Below are positions 1-7,069 of a stretch of 10,827 nt of DNA, piece by piece. Under the pieces are notes generated by a model that was not told where the DNA came from, made no database searches, and saw only the letters and a program-made list of their open reading frames with translations. The position numbers and the translations under genes are program-made. How positions within the stretch are numbered: the first letter of the stretch is position 1; the number at the start of each line of letters is the position of its first letter. This stretch comes from an uncultured Eubacteriales bacterium (GTDB lineage Bacteria > Bacillota > Clostridia > Oscillospirales > CAG-272), in NCBI GenBank assembly GCA_900555785.1, contig USMO01000041.1, positions 1 through 10,827 of the forward strand. The letters run 5' to 3'.

Positions 1-798
1 GGATGCCTCCAGACGTTCCGCAACGCTGCGCACGCCGTGCCCCCAACTGCCGACCGGGTCTGCGTCCCCGCTCATGACCAGCAGCGGCAGCGCCGTCGGA
101 ACGCGCCCCGCCCAGTCTTTGCGGCTGACGGTCTTCACCAGCGTGAAGAGGTCGCGGTAAGCGCTGACCGTAAAGGTGAACGTGCAGAGCGGGTCGGCGT
201 TGTAACGGTCGACAACCGCCGCGTCACGCGTCAGCCAGTCGTTTTCGGTGCGCAGGGGAGAAATTTTTTTGTTGTAGCCCCGGAAGGCAAGATTTTTCAG
301 CCACTCCGAGCGATAGCGGGGACCGCGCAGCGTGCAGAGCAGCGATGCCATCAGCTTTCCGGCGCCTGCGGGCATTTCGGGACCGCCCGTGCCGCAGATG
401 ATACCGGCGCGGTAATCGGCACCGTAGCGCGCCATGACCTCGCGCGCGATGAACGAGCCCATGCTGTGCCCCATGAGGACAACCGGCACATCGGGGTACT
501 CCTGTTTCATGCGGAGCGTGAGGGCGTGAACGTCAAGAACGGCGTAGTTCCAGCCGTTTCCCTCCGCGAAAAAGCCGAGCTCCTCGGGAGCGGCTGCGGT
601 GTGCCCGTGCCCCAGGTGATCATGCCCGAAGACCAGGATGTTCCGCGCGGCAAGAAATTCGGCAAAGCCCTCGTAGCGCAGGAAGTATTCGCACATGCCG
701 TGCGAAATCTGCAGCAGCATGCGCGGCACCGGGCATTCGGCTCTGTAACACGCGAGCGTGTGTTTGCCGTCGGTGGACGGCAGCGTAAAGGTTTGCAT
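1..798 (-). CDS. Alpha/beta hydrolase, lysophospholipase-like (3' end cut by window edge)
   Basis: The reverse strand reads open from an ATG at 798 to the window edge (266 codons, no stop). A good AAAGGAG ribosome binding site lies at 804-810, five bases before the start. The protein is a serine hydrolase of the lysophospholipase/monoacylglycerol lipase type. It has an HGM oxyanion-region motif at residues 33-35, GHDHLGHG at 58-65, the nucleophile elbow GHSMGS at 110-115 (catalytic Ser112), the family-typical WLTRD at 188-192, and SGDADPVG at 243-250, where Asp247 is the likely acid. The catalytic histidine should lie beyond the window. There is no signal peptide, so a cytoplasmic enzyme acting on lipid or other carboxyl esters is expected; the substrate cannot be told from sequence. 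It sits 112 bp downstream of hisS with no terminator between, so it is probably co-transcribed with hisS. Confidence 0.9.
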   Translation of the reverse strand, partial: MQTFTLPSTDGKHTLACYRAECPVPRMLLQISHGMCEYFLRYEGFAEFLAARNILVFGHDHLGHGHTAAAPEELGFFAEGNGWNYAVLDVHALTLRMKQEYPDVPVVLMGHSMGSFIAREVMARYGADYRAGIICGTGGPEMPAGAGKLMASLLCTLRGPRYRSEWLKNLAFRGYNKKISPLRTENDWLTRDAAVVDRYNADPLCTFTFTVSAYRDLFTLVKTVSRKDWAGRVPTALPLLVMSGDADPVGSWGHGVRSVAERLEAS

Positions 799-910
799 AG
801 GAACTCCTTTCTGGATGGGGGTGGGATGGATGACGCGGAGGAGGGGGTGCTTGCTTTCTTTGTCCGTCCTGGATAGTGGGGGACTGACGGTGCCTCTGTC
901 GTTCACCCTC

Positions 911-2209
911 TCACAGCCGCTTCCGAATCTCCTCGATCAGGGCGGGGATTTCGACCTCTTCGCGGGTAGCGAGGTTCTTCAGGTGGACGGTGTGCCGGGC
1001 GTATTCGTTCCCGCCCATGGTCAGCGTGTGCGTGAAGCCGCCTTTGATGGCGTACTCCAGCTGCTTGCCGTACTTCTTGGCGCCAAGGTAAAGCGTGGAC
1101 GGAATCCCTGCGCGGTGCAGGTCCGCAACCAGCGCCAGGTAGGCTTCGTAGGGGACATCGTCAAACCGCGTGACCAGCACCTTTGCGTTGTCCGCGGAGA
1201 GGTCCGGCACCAGATTGTGTGTGACTAAGAAGTTCTCCAGCGTCACGTCGCCCATGCCGTAGCCGACACCCGAGACCTTTGCGTTCTTCACGAACAGCCC
1301 AACCAGGTTGTCGTACCGACCGCCGCCGAACATCGCGCGGTTGTTTTCGGGCGCGTTGTCGAAGACTTCAAAGACCGTGCCGGTGTAGTAATCCAGCCCC
1401 CGGATAATGCCGAAATCGAAGACGCAGTAGCGGTCCAGCCCCGCCTTTTTCAGCGTTGAGAAGAGATTGATCAGCTCGGCGGACCCGACCGAATCGGGAC
1501 AGAGCGCGGTCGCTTCTTCAACGGTCATGCCGTAGAGCGCGTCAATCCGGGCGATCTGCTCCGGCTGCAGCCCCAGCGCGGTGAGGTCGCGTTCGTAGAC
1601 CTCGCGCGGGACCTTGTTCTTGCGGTCGATTACCTTGGAGACCGCCTTTGCGCCCTCGCCGTCAGTCCCGGCAATTGCCGCGATGACATCGTTGAAGAAA
1701 CGGCGGTTGTTGATGTGGACCGTGAACATCGTTTCGTCGGCGCCGAATGCGCGCATAATCTCGATTGCGCTGGAGATGCAGTCAAGGTCGGCTTCGTAGG
1801 TGTCGCAACCGAAGATGTCAACGTTCAGCTGCCAGAACTCGCGCAGCCGCCCTCTCTGCGGCGCTTCGTAGCGGTACATATTCGGAATCGAGAACCATTT
1901 GAGCGGGAAGACCAGGTCGTTCATCCTGGCAGCCACCATGCGCGCCACGGTCGGCGTCATTTCCGGGCGGAGCGCCAGACGGCGGTCGCCGCGGTCGGTG
2001 AAGTTGTAGGTCTGCTTGGTCGCAATCTCTTCGCCGCTCTTGGCTGCGTAAAGCTCGAGCGACTCCAGCATCGGTCCGTTGTATTCCTCAAACGCTGCGG
2101 TCTCCAGCACCCGGCGCATCACGCCGAAAAACCAGTTGCGCAGCTTCATCTCCCGGGGGTAGAAATCTCTTGTGCCCTTGTAGGGTTGGGTCGACAGTTT
2201 TTCACTCAT
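911..2209 (-). CDS. hisS: Histidyl-tRNA synthetase
   Basis: This 432-residue class II aminoacyl-tRNA synthetase charges tRNA-His with histidine in the cytoplasm. Visible landmarks are KGTRDF at residues 11-16, motif 2 (RYEAPQRGRLREFWQLNVD, about 113-131), the histidine-specific motif RGLDYYTG at 270-277, GGGRYD at 295-300, and the motif 3 region GVGYGMGD at 314-321. A C-terminal anticodon-binding domain follows from about residue 342 (KVLVTRFDD). Length is normal for HisRS. Motif 3 is unusual: the common G-x-E-R ending is G-D-V here, so the usual motif 3 arginine is missing. I recall similar GFGxGD forms in plant organellar and some bacterial HisRS, so this is probably a natural subtype. The start codon is preceded by an AAAAAGG ribosome binding site centred near 2223, a slightly long 11-base spacing. 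The 5' leader is only about 35 nt, too short for a T-box riboswitch. Confidence 0.97.
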   Translation of the reverse strand: MSEKLSTQPYKGTRDFYPREMKLRNWFFGVMRRVLETAAFEEYNGPMLESLELYAAKSGEEIATKQTYNFTDRGDRRLALRPEMTPTVARMVAARMNDLVFPLKWFSIPNMYRYEAPQRGRLREFWQLNVDIFGCDTYEADLDCISSAIEIMRAFGADETMFTVHINNRRFFNDVIAAIAGTDGEGAKAVSKVIDRKNKVPREVYERDLTALGLQPEQIARIDALYGMTVEEATALCPDSVGSAELINLFSTLKKAGLDRYCVFDFGIIRGLDYYTGTVFEVFDNAPENNRAMFGGGRYDNLVGLFVKNAKVSGVGYGMGDVTLENFLVTHNLVPDLSADNAKVLVTRFDDVPYEAYLALVADLHRAGIPSTLYLGAKKYGKQLEYAIKGGFTHTLTMGGNEYARHTVHLKNLATREEVEIPALIEEIRKRL

Positions 2210-2248
2210 AGCAGTATGTTCCTTTTTGTGGATTCGTATTCTCTCCTT

Positions 2249-2277
2249 ATTATAGCAAACCCGGAACCGGATTGCAA
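2249..2277 (-). promoter_or_regulatory. Promoter of hisS
   Basis: On the reverse strand a -35 box TTGCAA (2272-2277) is separated by exactly 17 bp from a -10 box TATAAT (2249-2254), with an extended TGC just before the -10. Transcription should start near 2242, about 33 nt before the hisS start codon. Confidence 0.85.
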
Positions 2278-2330
2278 GAGCCTTGCCGAAAAAAGTTGCC
2301 CGGCGCGCCGATTTTTCGCGCGGTTTTCTC

Positions 2331-2359
2331 TTGACAAAGCCGGTTTTGCATGTTATAAT
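2331..2359 (+). promoter_or_regulatory. Promoter of the ABC exporter operon
   Basis: A perfect TTGACA (2331-2336), a 17-bp spacer and a perfect TATAAT (2354-2359) with an extended TGT before the -10. It is divergent from the hisS promoter; the two -35 boxes are 53 bp apart and a 10-bp palindrome CGGCGCGCCG (2301-2310) lies roughly midway. The predicted leader is about 70 nt. Confidence 0.9.
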
Positions 2360-2435
2360 AAATTGTATGTTTCAAAACAAATATTTTAAGACGTGTGCGC
2401 ACGCCCCAAAACGCGCCACGCGGAAAGGACTGCAA

Positions 2436-3146
2436 ATGCTCAACATTCAGCATCTGACCAAGACCTACGGGGAAAAGCGGGCAGTGGATGACCTCTCGCT
2501 GCACATTGCGCCGGGAGAGATTTACGGTTTCATCGGGCACAACGGCGCCGGAAAAACGACAACGCTGAAGGCTGCGGTCGGCATTCTGACGCCCGATGCG
2601 GGGGAGATTACCGTAGACGGCATTTCGCTGCGCGCCGATCCGGTTGGCTGCAAGAAGCGCATTGCCTACATTCCCGACAACCCCGATCTGTATGAATTTA
2701 TGACCGGTATCAAGTACCTGAACTTCATTGCGGACATTTTCGGCGTTCCGGCGTGGGACCGCGAAGCGCGCATCCGGCACTACGGGGACCTGTTTGAGCT
2801 GACCGGCGACCTTGCACAGCCGATTGCCGCCTATTCGCACGGCATGAAGCAGAAGCTCGCCATCATTGCCGGATGGCTGCACACGCCGCGCCTGATTGTG
2901 ATGGATGAGCCGTTTGTCGGTCTGGACCCCAAGGCGTCGCACCTGCTCAAGGGCATGATGCGCGATTTCTGCAACGCAGGCGGGGCGATTTTCTTCTCCA
3001 CGCACGTGCTGGAGGTTGCCGAAAAGCTGTGCGACAAGGTTGCCATCATCAAGAGCGGCAGGCTGATCCGCTCGGGCACGATGGAAGAGGTCAAGGGAGA
3101 CGACAGCCTGGAGGAGGTCTTTCTGGAGCTGGAGGACAAAGCGTGA
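2436..3146 (+). CDS. ABC transporter ATP-binding protein (exporter type)
   Basis: This 236-residue nucleotide-binding subunit powers an ABC-2 type exporter. It has Walker A GHNGAGKT at residues 34-41, the signature-loop segment YSHGMKQK at 133-140 (SHGMK in place of the usual LSGGQ), Walker B LIVMDEP at 153-159 with catalytic Glu158, the D-loop GLD at 162-164 and the switch His190. The Q-loop glutamine appears to be replaced by Asp/Asn (YIPDNP near 78-83), as seen in many BcrA/EcsA-like ATPases. The ATG at 2436 is chosen because AAAGGA (2424-2429) lies six bases upstream. An in-frame ATG at 2367 sits at the predicted transcription start without a ribosome binding site. The stop codon shares one base with the permease start, so the two are translationally coupled. 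The transported substrate is unknown. Confidence 0.93.
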   Translation: MLNIQHLTKTYGEKRAVDDLSLHIAPGEIYGFIGHNGAGKTTTLKAAVGILTPDAGEITVDGISLRADPVGCKKRIAYIPDNPDLYEFMTGIKYLNFIADIFGVPAWDREARIRHYGDLFELTGDLAQPIAAYSHGMKQKLAIIAGWLHTPRLIVMDEPFVGLDPKASHLLKGMMRDFCNAGGAIFFSTHVLEVAEKLCDKVAIIKSGRLIRSGTMEEVKGDDSLEEVFLELEDKA

Positions 3147-4744
3147 TGTTGAAGGTCCTTTTGAAAAAGCAGATGATGGAGATCTTCCGGATGTATTTCT
3201 ACAACCAGAAGACCAACAAGGCGCGCTCCAAAGGGGCTGTCACCGGCATGATGATTGGCTTCGGGGCGCTGATGGTTATCGTTCTCGGCGGCATGTTTGC
3301 GGTCCTGGCTGCCCAGCTTTGCGTGGCGTTCTCGTCGGTTGGGCTGACCTGGATGTACTTTGCGATGTTTGCGCTGCTCTCAATCGCGCTCGGGACCTTC
3401 GGCAGTGTGTTCAACACCTATGCGGGGCTGTACCTTGCAAAGGACAACGACCTGCTGCTCTCGATGCCGATTCCGGTGCGGTATATCATGATTTCCCGGC
3501 TGCTGGGCGTCTATCTGACCGGGCTGATGTACTCCGCTACGGTGATGCTCCCGGCGGTGCTGGTGTATTTTGTCATCGGCGCGCCGACAGTGCTGTCGGT
3601 GCTGGGTTCACTCCTGCTGACGGTGCTGGTTTCGGTGATTGTGCTGCTGCTCTCCTGCCTGCTTGGCTGGGTGATTGCAAAGATCAGCCGGAAGCTGAAG
3701 AACCGGAATTTTATCACGGTTCTGGTCTCTCTGGCGGTGATTGTTGTTTACTATTTCGTATATTTCCGCGCGCAGGAACTGATTTCGGCGATGCTGACCG
3801 ACCTTGACGGCTGGAGCACGCGGCTGCGGAGTGCGTATCCGCTGTATCTGCTGGGCAGTGTCGGCAGCGGGGACCCGCTGGCGATGGTTGCGGTGACCGG
3901 CGTTGTGGCTGCGGCTGCCGCGCTGCTGTGGTGGCGGATGTCGCGCAGCTTTCTGCGGCTTGCAACCTCGTCCGGCGGCAGCGCCAAAGCGGTTTACCGC
4001 GAGAGGGCGGCGAAGGTGCGCAGCGCCGGGCAGGCTCTGCTCGGCAAGGAGGTTGCGCGTTTCACCGGCAGCGCCGCGTACATGCTCAACTGCGGTTTGG
4101 GGCTGATTTTCATTCTGGCAGCCGGAATTTTGATTCTGGTCAAGGGCTGGGATCTGGTTGCCGTTCTGCGGGAAAGCGGGCTTGCCGGCGAGGACGGGCT
4201 GATTCCGTGCTTCTTTGTCGGTATTCTCGCGATGATGAGCGGCATGGTTGACATCACCTCGCCCTCGGTTTCGCTGGAAGGGAAAACCGTCTGGCTGGCG
4301 CAGTCGCTCCCGGTCACCCCCTGGCTCTGCCTGCGGGCAAAGCTGCTGCTTCAGCTGGTTCTGGCTTGCCCGGTGACGCTGTTCTGCTCGGTTTGCGGGG
4401 TGATTGTTCTGCGTCCCGACTGGCTGACCGGGATTTTGATGCTGCTGGTCCCGCAGGTTGTGGCAATCTTCCAGGCTGCGTTCGGGTTGATGCTGAATCT
4501 GCTGCGTCCCTCTCTGAACTGGTCAAACGAAATGTATCCGATCAAGCAGAGCATGAGCGTATTTCTCGCTCTGCTCTCCGGGTTTCTGCTGGGTGGCGTC
4601 CCGATTCTGATGGGGCTGTTCGTCGGCGTTTTCCTTGGCTCCCGTGTGGTTTTGCTGATCTACGGCATTCTGGTCACTGCCGCCTCCCTCGGCGTTGTCG
4701 CCTGGCTGCGCTCCCGCGGCTCCGAAATCTACGCCGGGCTGTGA
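3146..4744 (+). CDS. ABC transporter permease, two-half 12-helix type
   Basis: This is a 532-residue polytopic membrane protein and the partner of the preceding ATPase. It starts at the ATG inside TGATG, with GGAGG at 3131-3135 ten bases upstream. Earlier in-frame starts would lie inside the ATPase gene. By eye there are about 12 hydrophobic segments in two sets of six (roughly residues 30-270 and 310-525), separated by a basic cytoplasmic stretch near 275-305 (YRERAAKVRSAGQ). After the second helix it has KDNDLLLSMPI (about 93-103), a motif I associate with large clostridial ABC-2 permeases. The second half carries a similar short amphipathic stretch, WLAQSLPVTPW. Having both halves in one chain suggests that one polypeptide forms the whole channel with two ATPase copies. 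The substrate (peptide, lipid or drug) cannot be inferred. It is not similar enough in visible motifs for me to call it EcsB. Confidence 0.88.
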   Translation: MLKVLLKKQMMEIFRMYFYNQKTNKARSKGAVTGMMIGFGALMVIVLGGMFAVLAAQLCVAFSSVGLTWMYFAMFALLSIALGTFGSVFNTYAGLYLAKDNDLLLSMPIPVRYIMISRLLGVYLTGLMYSATVMLPAVLVYFVIGAPTVLSVLGSLLLTVLVSVIVLLLSCLLGWVIAKISRKLKNRNFITVLVSLAVIVVYYFVYFRAQELISAMLTDLDGWSTRLRSAYPLYLLGSVGSGDPLAMVAVTGVVAAAAALLWWRMSRSFLRLATSSGGSAKAVYRERAAKVRSAGQALLGKEVARFTGSAAYMLNCGLGLIFILAAGILILVKGWDLVAVLRESGLAGEDGLIPCFFVGILAMMSGMVDITSPSVSLEGKTVWLAQSLPVTPWLCLRAKLLLQLVLACPVTLFCSVCGVIVLRPDWLTGILMLLVPQVVAIFQAAFGLMLNLLRPSLNWSNEMYPIKQSMSVFLALLSGFLLGGVPILMGLFVGVFLGSRVVLLIYGILVTAASLGVVAWLRSRGSEIYAGL

Positions 4745-5014
4745 GGGGAAGACCGAAGACCTCGGGACGCTGCCCAGAACCCCGCACAGAACCTTCTTTC
4801 GAATGAAGGGAAAATCGGATTGCGGGCAATCCGATTTCTAAGGACTCCAAGAACTTCACCGCAAAGGGCAACCGGATGAGTCAGCAAGTATACAATATAG
4901 TGGGCAACTGCATTACCTCTATTCATCGGAGATCCCGCCTGCCGGCGCCCCTTCGTTAAATCATTAACAAATTGTAACTTTCGACCACACATCTGATGAG
5001 CTTGTCCTGAAATC
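4745..5014. other. Intergenic stretch between the permease and the asnS promoter
   Basis: Apart from the paired hairpins at 4792-4837, I see no gene here. A reverse-strand frame of about 87 codons is open across it, but it lacks a ribosome binding site and family features. The right end becomes AT-rich, with a short GTTAA-ATCA-TTAAC palindrome around 4955-4968. Confidence 0.6.
4792..4837. repeat. Two back-to-back hairpins, possible weak terminator
   Basis: The first hairpin (4792-4809) is CCTTCTTT/AATGAAGG with one mismatch and almost no loop. The second is a perfect 11-bp inverted repeat, AAATCGGATTG (4812-4822) and CAATCCGATTT (4827-4837), around a CGGG loop. They lie about 50-90 bp after the permease stop, where a terminator is expected, but there is no T-run on either strand. 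A transcription end or an RNA-stabilising structure is inferred only. Confidence 0.5.
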
Positions 5015-5043
5015 TTGACAAGGCAGAAGACATATGGTATAAT
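5015..5043 (+). promoter_or_regulatory. Promoter of asnS
   Basis: TTGACA (5015-5020), a 17-bp spacer and TATAAT (5038-5043) with an extended TGG before the -10. Transcription should begin near 5050, leaving a leader of about 26 nt, which excludes a T-box regulating this synthetase gene. Confidence 0.9.
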
Positions 5044-5075
5044 ATAGGGTAACGTTTACAAAGAAGGTATTGCGA

Positions 5076-6473
5076 ATGAAACACACGGAAATCAGGCTGC
5101 TGTTTGCGGAGCCGGAGAAGTATATCGGGCAGACGGTGACGGTCTGCGGGTGGGTCCGCACAAGTGCGGAGGTCAAACCGATGACCTTCATTCAGGTCAA
5201 CGACGGGTCCACGACCACGCGAAATTTGCAGCTGACCGTTGCGCAGGATGCATTTACGGACGAAACATACGCAAAGGTGGTCAAACCGGTTTTAACGCTG
5301 GGCTGCTCTCTGCGCGCAACCGGCGTAATCGTTGCGTCCGAGCGGAACATCATCGAGCTGGAGACGACCGGCCTGGAGCTGCTTGGCGGCTGCCCGTCGG
5401 ATTATCCGCTCCAGAAAAAGAAGACCAGCGCCGAGTTCCTGCGGACGATTCCGCATCTGCGCACGCGCACGAACCTGATGAAGACCTGCATGTCCATCCG
5501 GTCGACGCTGGCGTATGCGGTCCACGATTATTTCCACAAGAACGGCTATGCCTATATCCACACGCCGATCATCACGTCGAGCGACTGCGAAGGCGCGGGC
5601 GAGATGTTCCGCGTCACGACGCAGCCTTGGAACGCGAAGGCTGAGAGCGAAGAAGCCTACTATGCAAACGATTATTTCGGCCGCAAGGCTGGCTTGACGG
5701 TCTCCTGCCAGCTGGAAGGCGAAATGGCTGCGCTGGGCGGCATGGGCAAAATTTACACGTTCGGTCCGACCTTCCGCGCGGAAAAGAGCGGCACGGTGCG
5801 GCACGTTGCGGAGTTCTGGCACGTTGAGCCGGAGGTCTGCTTTGTCGACCTGGACGGCATCATTGAGATTGCGCAGGATTTCATCAAGTCGATCATTTGC
5901 TACACTCTGGAGCATTGCCCGGACGAGATGGCGTTCTGCGACAAGTTTGTGGAAAAGGGGCTCCTCGAGAAACTGAATCATGTGGTGAGCACCGATTTTG
6001 CACGCGTGACCTACACCGAGGCAGTGGAAATTCTGCAGAAGTGCGGCAAAAAGTTCGAGTTCCCGGTGACCTGGGGCTGCGACCTCCAGAGCGAGCACGA
6101 GCGCTACCTGACCGACGAGCACTTCGGCTGCCCGGTCTTTGTGACCGACTATCCGAAGGAGATTAAATCCTTCTATATGAAGCAGAATCCGGACGGCAAG
6201 ACCGTTGCGGCAACCGACCTGCTGGTCCCGACCGTTGGCGAGATCATCGGCTGCAGCGAGCGCGAAACCGACCTGGACAAGCTGATTCAGGCGATGAAGG
6301 ACCGGAACATGCCCCTGGAAAACTACCGGGACTACCTGGACACGCGCAAATACGGAACCGTTGAGCACAGCGGCTTTGGTCTGGGCTTCGACCGGATGGT
6401 GATGTATATCACCGGCATCAGCAACATCCGCGATGTCCTCCAGTTCCCGAGAGCTTATAAGAAAATTTATTGA
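5076..6473 (+). CDS. asnS: Asparaginyl-tRNA synthetase
   Basis: This 465-residue class IIb aminoacyl-tRNA synthetase attaches asparagine directly to tRNA-Asn. An N-terminal OB-fold anticodon-binding domain (about residues 15-100, VTVCGWVRTSAEVKPMTFIQ) is followed by the catalytic domain. Motif 2 lies around 232-250 (TFRAEKSGTVRHVAEFWHVE) and motif 3 is GFGLGFDR at 433-440. The FWHVEPE sequence and the overall layout match AsnRS rather than AspRS, and there is no GAD insertion. The ATG at 5076 is chosen because AAGAAGG (5061-5067) is eight bases upstream; an in-frame TTG at 5070 would be only two bases from that site. It is transcribed alone from its own promoter. Its presence means this organism need not rely only on the GatCAB transamidation route for Asn-tRNA. 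Confidence 0.97.
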   Translation: MKHTEIRLLFAEPEKYIGQTVTVCGWVRTSAEVKPMTFIQVNDGSTTTRNLQLTVAQDAFTDETYAKVVKPVLTLGCSLRATGVIVASERNIIELETTGLELLGGCPSDYPLQKKKTSAEFLRTIPHLRTRTNLMKTCMSIRSTLAYAVHDYFHKNGYAYIHTPIITSSDCEGAGEMFRVTTQPWNAKAESEEAYYANDYFGRKAGLTVSCQLEGEMAALGGMGKIYTFGPTFRAEKSGTVRHVAEFWHVEPEVCFVDLDGIIEIAQDFIKSIICYTLEHCPDEMAFCDKFVEKGLLEKLNHVVSTDFARVTYTEAVEILQKCGKKFEFPVTWGCDLQSEHERYLTDEHFGCPVFVTDYPKEIKSFYMKQNPDGKTVAATDLLVPTVGEIIGCSERETDLDKLIQAMKDRNMPLENYRDYLDTRKYGTVEHSGFGLGFDRMVMYITGISNIRDVLQFPRAYKKIY

Positions 6474-6484
6474 GAGATAATCTC

Positions 6485-6521
6485 CAAATCCCCCTGCCGC
6501 TTTGCACGGCAGGGGGATTTG
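6485..6521 (+). terminator. Strong hairpin just after asnS
   Basis: A perfect 15-bp inverted repeat, CAAATCCCCCTGCCG (6485-6499) and CGGCAGGGGGATTTG (6507-6521), with a seven-base loop, begins 12 bases after the asnS stop. Position and stem strength fit an intrinsic terminator or 3'-end stabiliser, but the following bases (AGTCTTGT) are a poor U-tract. Confidence 0.65.
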
Positions 6522-6548
6522 AGTCTTGTACAGGTTTTGATCCGGATT

Positions 6549-6593
6549 AAAAGCAGCTCCGTCCCACCGAACGAGTGCGACAGCCGCTCTTTT
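6549..6593 (+). terminator. Second, imperfect terminator-like hairpin after asnS
   Basis: AAAAGCAGC...GTC (6549-6563) can pair with GAC...GCTCTTTT (6579-6593), with a bulge and a small internal loop. The descending arm ends in CTTTTATTAAATT, giving a T-rich tail on the plus strand. The flanking TCCGGA repeats (6541-6546 and 6601-6606) may extend the structure. It could serve as backup terminator for asnS, or act on both strands. Confidence 0.4.
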
Positions 6594-6626
6594 ATTAAAT
6601 TCCGGACCGTCCAAATAATCCAACCC

Positions 6627-6722
6627 CTTTCCTCAGCCGGGGGTATTCCGCGCCCATCCCGCGCGCCGCGTCTTGTCACGCAGCACAAAGATACAGAAGG
6701 CATCGCCCCCGGCTGAGGAAAG
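6627..6722. repeat. 17-bp perfect inverted repeat enclosing 62 bp
   Basis: CTTTCCTCAGCCGGGGG (6627-6643) is repeated exactly in inverse orientation at 6706-6722. The enclosed 62 bp hold no credible gene. The total of 96 bp lies in the convergent intergenic region. It could be a small non-autonomous mobile element (MITE-like), a dispersed intergenic repeat, or a structured RNA. No flanking target duplication is evident. Confidence 0.7.
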
Positions 6723-6743
6723 TTCGGGGAGGATGAGGGAGGA

Positions 6744-6828
6744 TTGGAGGGAGAAGCGTCCCGAAGCGACGGTAGCGGCTTGTCGCGTTGCGGACCTCCT
6801 ACGAAAGGGTCCCCCCTTCTCTCTCCAA
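6744..6828. repeat. Nested inverted repeat, purine-rich and pyrimidine-rich arms
   Basis: TTGGAGGGAGAAG (6744-6756) pairs with CTTCTCTCTCCAA (6816-6828), 12 of 13 positions. Inside it, GCGAC (6766-6770) pairs with GTCGC (6782-6786). The left flank is strongly purine-rich (6723-6756) and the right flank pyrimidine-rich (6795-6846). It lies 21 bp from the 17-bp inverted repeat, so both may belong to one structured element. No coding function is visible. Confidence 0.55.
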
Positions 6829-6847
6829 GGTCTTCCCCCACACCCTC

Positions 6848-6890
6848 AAAAAAACTCACGCGCCATGCGGCAGGAGACCCGCATGGCGCG
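6848..6890 (-). terminator. Intrinsic terminator of the DUF3793-flavodoxin transcript
   Basis: On the reverse strand a perfect 12-bp stem, CGCGCCATGCGG (6890-6879) and CCGCATGGCGCG (6870-6859), with an eight-base loop, is followed after four bases by seven T (6854-6848). It is a textbook Rho-independent terminator. It lies about 180 nt beyond the flavodoxin stop codon, so the transcript has a long 3' untranslated region. Confidence 0.9.
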
Positions 6891-7069
6891 CTTCAGGAGA
6901 GTTTGGTTGTGTACCGCAACTCCGGGGAACAACACCCGCAAGCCGCAGCGATATGCAGAGCCTTCGAACCCCTGCCGGATAGCGGGCAGGCGAAGACGAT
7001 CTGTCAGAAATGGAATGTAGGAATGAACAATTTCAGATATGTATGGGTCCGAATAGCACGACCGAACCG
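6891..7069 (-). other. Long 3' untranslated region after flavodoxin
   Basis: This stretch of 179 nt lies between the flavodoxin stop and its terminator, with no credible gene. It contains a hairpin: CTTCG (6962-6966) with CGAAG (6991-6995), then an AACC bulge, then CCTGCC (6971-6976) with GGCAGG (6985-6990). A TTCGAA resembling a tRNA T-loop is present, but no cloverleaf can be drawn. It could be an mRNA tail or the source of a 3'-derived small RNA. Confidence 0.45.

Noticed and set aside
37..876. Long plus-strand open frame of 279 codons at the left edge
   Set aside because: It is the antisense shadow of the alpha/beta hydrolase. The reverse frame has the GHSMGS motif and a good ribosome binding site; the plus frame shows no family features and the low-complexity Arg/Gly content typical of shadows.
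2395..2402. GTGCGCAC palindrome in the ABC operon leader
   Set aside because: Eight bases is too short to be significant in GC-rich DNA and no second copy is seen nearby.
2367..2435. Upstream in-frame ATG for the ABC ATPase
   Set aside because: It lies at the predicted transcription start without a ribosome binding site. The ATG at 2436 has a good one and gives the normal family N-terminus.
5292..6623. 443-codon reverse-strand open frame across asnS
   Set aside because: asnS on the plus strand has all class II motifs, a promoter and a ribosome binding site. The reverse frame is a GC-rich antisense shadow.
6467..6859. 130-codon reverse frame in the convergent intergenic region
   Set aside because: It runs through inverted repeats and a terminator, has no ribosome binding site, and its protein is Pro/Arg/Ser-rich without a domain. 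Non-coding is more likely.
6935..7010. Possible tRNA because of a TTCGAA between paired segments
   Set aside because: No acceptor stem, D-arm or anticodon arm can be drawn at the proper distances. The pairing is explained by a single bulged hairpin.
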